Below the pieces are notes generated by a model. That model saw only the letters and a program-made list of their open reading frames with translations, made no database searches and was not told where the DNA came from. DNA of 15,394 nucleotides from Clostridiales bacterium. Its GTDB lineage: Bacteria > Bacillota_A > Clostridia > Saccharofermentanales > Saccharofermentanaceae. The stretch is from positions 1-15,394 of the forward strand of contig JAGCGE010000306.1 of the NCBI GenBank assembly GCA_017649745.1. Direction: 5' to 3'. Below, one piece after another: positions 1-6,859 of the stretch. The stretch's first letter is position 1; each line of letters starts with the position of its first letter. The position numbers and the translations under genes are program-made.

Positions 1-50
1 ATGCCAAAAGAGATGATCAAGGCAAGACAAAAACTTAAGATCTTTCTCAT
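1..50 (-). CDS. N-terminus of a further secreted protein (partial, runs off the window)
   Basis: An ATG at 50 opens a frame that stays open to the window edge and gives 16 residues, MRKILSFCLALIISFG. This is a positively charged start followed by a hydrophobic stretch, as in a signal peptide, and resembles the MRMRK and MRIRK starts of the two genes just upstream. A strong ribosome binding site (AAAGGGAG, 58-65) sits 7 bases before the ATG and overlaps the stop codon of the preceding transglutaminase-like gene. That arrangement suggests coupled translation and continuation of the operon. The product cannot be identified from 16 residues. By position it may be another member of the secreted transglutaminase/DUF4214 family, but that is inference. 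The cysteine at residue 8 does not sit in a good lipobox. Confidence 0.7.
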   Translation of the reverse strand, partial: MRKILSFCLALIISFG

Positions 51-57
51 TTCAATT

Positions 58-65
58 CTCCCTTT
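58..65 (-). promoter_or_regulatory. Ribosome binding site overlapping the upstream stop codon
   Basis: On the minus strand the bases read TAAAGGGAG. The TAA stop of the transglutaminase-like gene is part of the Shine-Dalgarno sequence of the next gene, whose ATG is 7 bases downstream. This supports both the reality of the partial gene at the window edge and its translation coupled to the gene before it. Confidence 0.7.
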
Positions 66-1896
66 ATCTGATTATTGAATACTCCTTACATATATCCGTA
101 AATTCCTGACATGTTGAGAAGAAATCAAATACCTCATCTCTTGTCATGCCGTTTGAAAGCGCATTCATCCAGTAGTTAAATCCGTCTTCCTCCGGATCTC
201 TACCCATGAATGTCTTATAAAGCCTGTTCACATACTCATTATTATCAACACCAAGACTTTTGAATTCTTCACTGTAGAAAAATTCACGTGCAGCCTTTGT
301 TCCCGTAAGTTCCTGATTAGTTAATCCTAAGCTCCAATACTTAAGACCTCCTTCTTCAGGATCACGACCGAGACACTCGGTATAAAGTCTAGTTGCAAAA
401 GCTATAGCATTATCAGATGCAACAGTCTTCTTATAGTTAGATCCTGACTTGACTCCATATCGTGAGCAGACATCGACCCACTCAGGCGAATTGATAAATC
501 CTTCTATAACGTTTTCTCTGCTTGTTGATTCAAGGCTGTCGAGCCAGAACTTGAATCCTTCAGGATCCTCCAATGCTTCTCTGTTGAAGAATACTCGATA
601 TAATGTCTTCACAAACGCACTGTTATCAAGTTCTCTTCCTTTAAACTCTTCGCTTGTCAGGAAACATCTTGCACAATCAGCACCTGTAAGTTCGCCGTTA
701 CCTACATGCTCACACCAGAAATCCTTACCAGCCTTTTCTGAATCACGGCAAAGGGCAACAACATATAACCTCTCGACAAAATCAGAAAAATCAGCCTTCT
801 TTCCTGCTGTAGAACTATTCTTGACTTTATAAGTCATGCCATTATAAGCGATCCACTCAAAATCAGTATCATCACCATCAATGTACAATGCCAGTCTTCC
901 CTTATCATCATCAAAGTCATTCAAGATAAAGTAAGTATCAGCGCCTTTATGCACATATCTCGAAGAATAATTCGTATACTTGTAGTTTCCTTCAGGATCG
1001 TCATCAAGGTTGTCATATAAAAGTTCTATATCAGAACTTACACTTACCCACAAACCTTCGATCTTATATATATCTCCCCTGTCGTTATAACGAGCATATG
1101 CATATGGTTCAAAGCAATCGTCAGCCGTAACATCAACTAAATACCAGTATCCATGAAGATTGATCAGATTCCACGCATGACCGGTTCCACAGACAACAAC
1201 GCATTCTACACCCAATCTGTTCATCAGTGCCTCGAAAAGATCAGCATAACCCATGCATATAGTATGTCCCATAGCAGCACTAAATATGCCTTGTGTCGTT
1301 GATGCTCCGCTAGGAAGAAGATAATCTTCGTATACTATCCTGTCGATCATCAGATCATGAATGATCCTCTCCTTTTCCTCAGGAAGAGCATCTGCCGGGA
1401 CTTCTGAAATATATGAATCCAAGCTCTTCTTTAATTTTGCAGTATATTCCCGTCTTGCTGCTCCGTCTTGAAGATCAGGCAAAAGAGTCAAACGGATGGA
1501 AGTCAGATATTCCTGACCGTCTATATTCGAATAGACAGGATAAGAATATTCCCAGTAATAGAATTGAGGACTACAATGGATTACATAAAGAAGGACATCA
1601 TTGGCATAAAACCAAGTTTCTTCTTTATTATCAAACCTATATCGCGAAAGGTCGAACTCAACATACTCGAGTGTTTCATCACTCAGAAGCACTTCTTCAA
1701 GCCTGTCATGCATCTGATCATAGATCTCTTTTTGCTGATCGCTCAAAGCATGATCGTAGTAATATCTGGATTCAAAAGATCTCCAGTAGGCTGCTTCATC
1801 AGAATCAGCCAAAACAACATTCTGCGGGAAAAAGTTCAGTGTCGCAACTAAACATATTCCTGCAAGAACAGCAGAAAACATTTTTCTCATTCTCAT
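64..1896 (-). CDS. Secreted transglutaminase-like protein with DUF4214 repeats (copy 1)
   Basis: 610 residues. Residues 1-30 form a signal peptide with likely cleavage after VLA30. Residues ~31-165 are a family-specific N-terminal region carrying the DEAAYW motif seen in copy 3. Residues ~175-262 are a transglutaminase-like core: Cys214 (TICMGYA), His240 (GHAWN) and Asp255 (YLVDVT) give the expected Cys-His-Asp triad. A linker with a TYFILND motif (321-327) leads to four DUF4214-like repeats from ~370 to the end, with FVERLY, FVKTLY, FATRLY and YVNRLY marking the repeat starts. Bacterial members of this fold are mostly predicted peptidases or cross-linking enzymes; the substrate here is unknown. 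The ATG has GGAG 9 bases upstream and lies 22 bases after the preceding paralogue. Its first repeat has ALCRD where the family usually has ALGRD. Closest in the window to copy 3. Secretion and fold are well supported; activity is inferred. Confidence 0.88.
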   Translation of the reverse strand: MRMRKMFSAVLAGICLVATLNFFPQNVVLADSDEAAYWRSFESRYYYDHALSDQQKEIYDQMHDRLEEVLLSDETLEYVEFDLSRYRFDNKEETWFYANDVLLYVIHCSPQFYYWEYSYPVYSNIDGQEYLTSIRLTLLPDLQDGAARREYTAKLKKSLDSYISEVPADALPEEKERIIHDLMIDRIVYEDYLLPSGASTTQGIFSAAMGHTICMGYADLFEALMNRLGVECVVVCGTGHAWNLINLHGYWYLVDVTADDCFEPYAYARYNDRGDIYKIEGLWVSVSSDIELLYDNLDDDPEGNYKYTNYSSRYVHKGADTYFILNDFDDDKGRLALYIDGDDTDFEWIAYNGMTYKVKNSSTAGKKADFSDFVERLYVVALCRDSEKAGKDFWCEHVGNGELTGADCARCFLTSEEFKGRELDNSAFVKTLYRVFFNREALEDPEGFKFWLDSLESTSRENVIEGFINSPEWVDVCSRYGVKSGSNYKKTVASDNAIAFATRLYTECLGRDPEEGGLKYWSLGLTNQELTGTKAAREFFYSEEFKSLGVDNNEYVNRLYKTFMGRDPEEDGFNYWMNALSNGMTRDEVFDFFSTCQEFTDICKEYSIIR

Positions 1897-1918
1897 TTAA
1901 ATCTTCTCCTTTTCTTTT

Positions 1919-3754
1919 TTATGGAATTATTCCATATTGCTCACAAAGCGAGACAAACTCTTCACTTGTTACAAAAGCATAAAGTATCTCTTCTCTTGAC
2001 GTACCAGTTGCAAGAAGGTCTTTCCAATATTTTCTTCCCATAACATCAGAAAAACGATCCATCAAAACGCTATAGAGTAATGCCACATAATCTTCATCAC
2101 TCAGATTCCTATCTTTCAACTCCTGACTAGTAAAGAAAGCAATACCTATCTGGCTTCCTGAGATCTCATGATTGACGAGTAAAGAGTGCCAATACGCAAG
2201 TCCATCTTCATCATAATTACGACCAAGGCAAACAATATACAGCCTGATAACAAAGTTCTTAACGTTATCCGGTTCTTTCTGCGCATTACTATTTTTGTCT
2301 GATAAAACACCGTAAGACTTACAAAGATCTTTCCATTCCTGAGAATTGATAAAGCCTTCTACAACAGTATCCTTCCCAACTGTCTTAAGACTATTAAGCC
2401 AAAATCTAAACCCTTCAGGATCATCTTCGGCATTTCTATCGAAAAAAGTCTTATAAAGTACCTTCACGAATTCTTCGTCACTAAGGTTCCTGTTCTTAAA
2501 CTCATCACTTGTCAGGAAAGATCTTGCGCAGTCATCACCGGTTATAGTTTGGTTACTGACAAGCCTGCACCAGTAGTCCTTTCCACCAGTTTCTGCTTTA
2601 CGGTTAAGAGCAACCTGATATAGTCTCTCAACAAAACCGGCAAATGTTGTATCTTTTGCACCTGTTGAATTTATAATACGGTAATTTTTCCCGTTATGAT
2701 CAGCAGTCTCTCTTTCAACAGTCTCAGAAGTTATACATAAAGCCAATTTCTCGGAACTATACGTACTATTTTCATTCACAATAAAGTAGGTGTTACCATC
2801 AAAGTCAAAATATGGTGAAGAGTATTCAAGTCCGTTATCCATATTGTCGTACATCAATACCGGAGAATACATCATGTATACTTCATCAAGCACATAATAA
2901 TGCTCTGAAGAATTATAATTCCCATAGGTTATTATCCCATCGTTTTCATCTTCATCCCACATAGTATCAACAATATACCAGTTACCGTGTATATAAAGTT
3001 GATTCCATGCGTGTCTGCTATTATTGTTTTCATCAGGATGATGGCCTTGAACCTCAAGACAGGTAAAACCGAGTTTATTCATCAATACAGAGAACAGTCT
3101 TGCATGTCCTGTACACATACTAATGCCGTTCAACGCAGCATAGATAGTCACATCAACATTTGGAACGTCAGGTTCACCATCATCTGGCCATGAGCCATAA
3201 TGGTTCCGTTTTATGATCTCATCATGGATTATCTTCTCCTTTTGTTCAGGCAATGCATCACTTGGAACTAACTTAAGATAATCCTCAAGTTTTTCCTTTA
3301 CTTCAGCTATAGCAGCCTTTCTGTCTTCCGGCTTCCAGAAATCCTTTATGACCCACAGTTTTACAGCCTTAACAGTACCATTGTCATACACAAGTCGACT
3401 GGCAACCGTAAAGAAATACTGCAGATTGGAAGACTCAAATACAGTTAGTATCCTGTTGATCATCGGAACATCATCATCGGAATAACTAAACTCAGTAAGA
3501 TCAACAATAATAGCTTTATCATTCGTATAATCAACATTATTGGTATAACAATCTATACAAGCAGCATCAAGCTTATCATACAAGCGCTTCTCATCTGCCG
3601 TAAGCTGATTATAGTAATAATCCGTTGAATAGCCCTTCCAATATTCGATCTCAGCATCGTGAGAAGCTGCGTTGACATCGATCTTCAGGCCTGTTAATAC
3701 TCCAAATAAAATTGCAACTGACAAAATAAGACTGACATACTTTCGGATCCGCAT
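1919..3754 (-). CDS. Secreted transglutaminase-like protein with DUF4214 repeats (copy 2, divergent)
   Basis: 611 residues from the ATG at 3754. I chose this over the upstream in-frame TTG at 3799 because AAAGGGG lies 6 bases before the ATG and the resulting MRIRKYVSLILS start matches copy 1. The signal peptide probably ends at VNA29. The transglutaminase-like core has Cys214 (SMCTGHA), His248 (RHAWN) and Asp263 (YIVDT), with a longer acidic/Asn-rich insertion (HHPDENNN) before the His than in its neighbours. A linker with TYFIVNE leads to four DUF4214-like repeats from ~371. Repeats 3 and 4 are clearly more divergent than in copies 1 and 3; repeat 4 reads LMDRFSDVMGRKYW where the others have FMGR followed by an acidic stretch. 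All catalytic residues remain, so it is probably functional, perhaps with another target. It sits between copies 3 and 1 with short spacers. Confidence 0.87.
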   Translation of the reverse strand: MRIRKYVSLILSVAILFGVLTGLKIDVNAASHDAEIEYWKGYSTDYYYNQLTADEKRLYDKLDAACIDCYTNNVDYTNDKAIIVDLTEFSYSDDDVPMINRILTVFESSNLQYFFTVASRLVYDNGTVKAVKLWVIKDFWKPEDRKAAIAEVKEKLEDYLKLVPSDALPEQKEKIIHDEIIKRNHYGSWPDDGEPDVPNVDVTIYAALNGISMCTGHARLFSVLMNKLGFTCLEVQGHHPDENNNSRHAWNQLYIHGNWYIVDTMWDEDENDGIITYGNYNSSEHYYVLDEVYMMYSPVLMYDNMDNGLEYSSPYFDFDGNTYFIVNENSTYSSEKLALCITSETVERETADHNGKNYRIINSTGAKDTTFAGFVERLYQVALNRKAETGGKDYWCRLVSNQTITGDDCARSFLTSDEFKNRNLSDEEFVKVLYKTFFDRNAEDDPEGFRFWLNSLKTVGKDTVVEGFINSQEWKDLCKSYGVLSDKNSNAQKEPDNVKNFVIRLYIVCLGRNYDEDGLAYWHSLLVNHEISGSQIGIAFFTSQELKDRNLSDEDYVALLYSVLMDRFSDVMGRKYWKDLLATGTSREEILYAFVTSEEFVSLCEQYGIIP

Positions 3755-3798
3755 ATAAAACCCCTTTACAGAAAACAAAAGATAAAAGTTATTTGTCA

Positions 3799-3807
3799 AT
3801 TATATCA
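3799..3807 (-). promoter_or_regulatory. Possible extended -10 promoter before copy 2
   Basis: The minus strand reads TGATATAAT, a full match to the extended -10 pattern (TG, one base, TATAAT). It lies in the 60-base gap between copies 3 and 2. No good -35 is visible 16-18 bases upstream, though extended -10 promoters can work without one. Transcription would start ~35-40 bases before the ATG at 3754. AT-rich gaps can produce such matches by chance. Confidence 0.35.
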
Positions 3808-3814
3808 TCATTAC

Positions 3815-5677
3815 TTATCGGACGATATTATAATCCTTGCATATCTGAGTAAACTCATCACAAACTGAGAAAAAATTAAACACTTCGTCCCTTGTTGTAC
3901 CTTTACTCATAAGGTCGAGCCAGTATGCTTTACCTTCATCATCAGGTTCACGACCCATGAATGTCCTATATAGTCTGTTTATATACTCATCATTACTGAA
4001 GTTATGATTCTTGAATTCATCACTATAGAAGAACTCACGAGCAGCCTGCGTTCCAGAAAGATCCTGATTAGTTAGTCCAAGACTCCAGTAATCAAGTCCA
4101 GCCTTCTCAGGGTCACGACCAAGACACTGAGTATAAAGTCTTGTCGCGAATTTAATCGCATTATCCGAAGCAGATGTCTTTTTATATTGTGATCCGGACT
4201 TGATACCATAGGAAGCGCAAAGTTCAACCCACTCAGGCGAATTGATAAATCCTTCGACAACACTTTCGAAGCCTGCGTTATTGATACTAGCTACCCAGAA
4301 ATTCAATCCGTCCGGATCATCTCTTCCGTCTCTGTCAAAGAACGCATAGTACATGATCCTTACGAAATCTTCCTTAGTAAGGAGCTTATTCATGATCTCA
4401 TCACTTGTTAAGAAGAACCTCGCACAGTCTGCACCAGTCATCTGACCGCTTCCGACAAGATCACACCAGTATTGTCTGCCTGAAGCATCAGAAGGTCTTC
4501 CGAGAGTAATACAGTAAAGTCTTTCTACAAAATCAGAGAAGTCTTCCTTATCATTAGAATACGGTGTCGGATTACTCGAAATAACGGAATATTCATTGGT
4601 TATTACCGTATAGTTCTTACCAAGATATCTTACTGTACTGTCATATGAAGATGAACAGGAATTCAGTAAAAGAGCCTTTCTTTCGCCGTAATCAGTAGAA
4701 TCATTAACTACAAAATACTCATTACCATTCTTATTGAAATATCTCGGAGTATAAAATCCGTCAGCCATTCCCTCATATTTCATCTCAGGATCGAAGATCT
4801 CATAGAATTCCAAAGGCTTATACGGAGTACCGTCTTCCTGAAGATTATATCTGCAGTTGTAATAACCGTACCAAATACCACCCAGATCATCACGGTCATC
4901 ATGAGTAACATCAACGTTATACCAGTTACCGTATAGGTTTATTGCATTCCATGCATGATCCTGGCTTCGTTCCATAGTACATTCGATACCGTAATTATTC
5001 ATTATGGCTTCGAAAAGAATCGCATAGCCGTTACATACCGTTTTATTCTTTATAGCACTATAGATGTTCTGATCCATCTTTGTGCCCTTACCAGTTACAT
5101 ATGATCCGTAAACGATATTAGCGCACATCTTATCATGAATATACTTCTCAGCCTCTTCAGGACGCGAACCTGAAGGGATGCCACTAACGTAAGAATCAAC
5201 GACATTCTTTATCTCGTTCTTTGCTTTAGTACGGTCTTTTCCCTTCTTAAAATCAGGGTAGATACCGACATCTATCTCGCCCAGATATGTTTTACCGCTC
5301 TTCGTGTAGTATTTAGAACAATAAACATCATTTGTCACAAAGAAATACTGAGGATTATCGTTTCTTACAAGGATACCGAACCACTTAACGACAGTAAGCA
5401 GCTTCGTTTCATTCAAAATCTCCAAAGAACTGATATCAATCTTTACCGAAGTAAGATCGTCAGAACTCAGAAGTGCTTTCTCATAAGCTTCATCGATAAT
5501 ATCGTATAAAGGCTTTATATCTTCCGGCACATTATCATAGTGACAATCACATGAGAACGAATCCCAGTAAGCCGCTTCATCAACGGCAGCTGAAACGTCA
5601 TTAGAAAATAACGCAGGTAGCATTGTAAATGTGATTGTCAGAGACAAACACATACTGATAAGATCTTTTGTTTTCAT
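3815..5677 (-). CDS. Secreted transglutaminase-like protein with DUF4214 repeats (copy 3)
   Basis: 620 residues from the ATG at 5677, chosen over an in-frame TTG 15 bases upstream because GGGAG lies 8 bases before the ATG. The signal peptide likely ends at VSA30; the mature protein starts AVDEAAYW, as in copy 1. A pre-core helix-like segment (EEAEKYIHDKM, 174-184) resembles the IIHD segments of the other copies. The core has Cys215 (TVCNGYA), His241 (DHAWN) and Asp256 (YNVDVT). After a linker with EYFVVND (320-326), four DUF4214-like repeats run from ~380 to the end; the boundary between repeats 2 and 3 (SGSQYKKTSASDNAI) is nearly the same as in copy 1. It is first in the run of paralogues, 30 bases after galM and with no terminator between them, so it is probably cotranscribed with the metabolic genes. 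Confidence 0.88.
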   Translation of the reverse strand: MKTKDLISMCLSLTITFTMLPALFSNDVSAAVDEAAYWDSFSCDCHYDNVPEDIKPLYDIIDEAYEKALLSSDDLTSVKIDISSLEILNETKLLTVVKWFGILVRNDNPQYFFVTNDVYCSKYYTKSGKTYLGEIDVGIYPDFKKGKDRTKAKNEIKNVVDSYVSGIPSGSRPEEAEKYIHDKMCANIVYGSYVTGKGTKMDQNIYSAIKNKTVCNGYAILFEAIMNNYGIECTMERSQDHAWNAINLYGNWYNVDVTHDDRDDLGGIWYGYYNCRYNLQEDGTPYKPLEFYEIFDPEMKYEGMADGFYTPRYFNKNGNEYFVVNDSTDYGERKALLLNSCSSSYDSTVRYLGKNYTVITNEYSVISSNPTPYSNDKEDFSDFVERLYCITLGRPSDASGRQYWCDLVGSGQMTGADCARFFLTSDEIMNKLLTKEDFVRIMYYAFFDRDGRDDPDGLNFWVASINNAGFESVVEGFINSPEWVELCASYGIKSGSQYKKTSASDNAIKFATRLYTQCLGRDPEKAGLDYWSLGLTNQDLSGTQAAREFFYSDEFKNHNFSNDEYINRLYRTFMGREPDDEGKAYWLDLMSKGTTRDEVFNFFSVCDEFTQICKDYNIVR

Positions 5678-5707
5678 TTCACATACTCCCAAAAATATTT
5701 ATCGATC

Positions 5708-6841
5708 TCAGCAGTTGAATCTGTATCCGCAAGCGTGATATTTTACTTCTCCTGCCTTGATGATAGGCGATTCAAAAGAAGGAACATTCACTGCGTTCGG
5801 ATACATCTGTGCTTCAAGGCATATACCACCATACTGAACATATGGCGTATCGCCTTTCTGCTCGTTACTTGGAGCGCCGAAATGCAGATGATTTCCACAG
5901 TAGATCTGAAGTCCCGGAAGATCGGTATAAACTTCCATGATCCTTCCTGTGATCGTATCTGCAAGACATGCAGCGAACGCATATTTTGAAGAAGTCTTAG
6001 GATTATTCAGACAGAAATTCTGATCGATACCGAGAGAATTGCATGTCTGAGGATCCTCAGTAGTAAGAGCTTTTTCGATAAGATCCGGCTCTCTGAAATC
6101 AAATATCGTACCTTCGACAGGCATTATATCACCTTCAGGACAATTGGATTCGCCCTTAATAGTGACATTATCAGCGTCTATCATGAGGCTGAGATCTTTT
6201 ACTGAACCGCTATTATGTCCGCGAAGATTGAAATATGCATGGTTTGTCGGTGCAAAGATAGTGTCCTTATCTGAACAACCTTTATAAAGGATCAACAATG
6301 TGCGATCAGTAAGCCAAGCATAAAGAACAGCAGATTCAAGGTTACCAGGGAATCCGCATGAACCATCAGGTGAAGTATAAGTAAACAAAACAGCATCTCC
6401 GTCTGCTTTAGCTATGCCTTCGATCTTGGAATCCTCGATCATCTTATCTGCTTCTTCCTTGCTTATTACCTTTCCGTCCCAGAAAACATTCTGAAAAGAC
6501 GGATTACCTCCATGAAGATTGTTACCACTGTCATTATCAGGAACTTTGTATTCGGTATCCCCTATCTTAAACTTAGCTCCCTGGATCCTGTTGGCGCTTC
6601 TTCCTACGACAGAACCATGGTTGGCACCTGAAGCCATATAATGGTCAAGATCTTTAAGACCGAGCATAACATCTGCTAACTGGCCATTAGTATCAGGTAC
6701 AAAGAGTTTTTCAATAAGAGCTCCGTAGTTAAGGAGCTGTGCTTCACATCCGAATGTACTCTTCATAGAGTATCTGTGAGAAACACCTTCAAATTTTGAT
6801 CCATCTGCTTTCAATAAATAATCTGTAACACAAACTGTCAT
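5708..6841 (-). CDS. galM: Aldose 1-epimerase (galactose mutarotase)
   Basis: 377 residues, close to the usual ~340-380. The enzyme interconverts alpha and beta anomers of aldoses such as galactose and glucose in the cytoplasm, feeding the Leloir pathway. Family motifs: GRSANRI (80-86), NNLHGG with His110, PTNHAYFNL with His201, IDQNF with Asp273, and GICLEAQMYPNAVN with Glu343 as the expected catalytic base; by recall these match Arg71, His96, His170, Asp243 and Glu304 of the Lactococcus enzyme. No signal peptide. The ATG at 6841 has GGAG 7 bases upstream and follows ppk1 by 18 bases. No other galactose-pathway gene is in the window, so its place between polyphosphate and secreted-protein genes is not explained. 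Other members of the galactose-mutarotase fold act on other sugars, so the exact substrate is less sure than the family. Confidence 0.93.
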   Translation of the reverse strand: MTVCVTDYLLKADGSKFEGVSHRYSMKSTFGCEAQLLNYGALIEKLFVPDTNGQLADVMLGLKDLDHYMASGANHGSVVGRSANRIQGAKFKIGDTEYKVPDNDSGNNLHGGNPSFQNVFWDGKVISKEEADKMIEDSKIEGIAKADGDAVLFTYTSPDGSCGFPGNLESAVLYAWLTDRTLLILYKGCSDKDTIFAPTNHAYFNLRGHNSGSVKDLSLMIDADNVTIKGESNCPEGDIMPVEGTIFDFREPDLIEKALTTEDPQTCNSLGIDQNFCLNNPKTSSKYAFAACLADTITGRIMEVYTDLPGLQIYCGNHLHFGAPSNEQKGDTPYVQYGGICLEAQMYPNAVNVPSFESPIIKAGEVKYHACGYRFNC

Positions 6842-6859
6842 TTTTATTCTCCAATTATT

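Noticed and set aside
1800..1896. Lipoprotein signal in the secreted proteins (LAGIC in copy 1; Cys in the start of copy 3 and of the partial gene)
   Set aside because: None fits the lipobox, since the residue before Cys is I, M or F and not G, A or S, and each Cys is too early in the hydrophobic region. Ordinary signal peptides with small-residue cleavage sites fit better.
1413..1982. Open frame of 189 codons on the plus strand across the copy 1 gene
   Set aside because: It lies antisense to a gene with a clear signal peptide and catalytic motifs, has no recognisable domain, and low-complexity composition. It is a shadow of the real gene; the same applies to the other plus-strand frames, including 11326-11940 over leuB/leuD.
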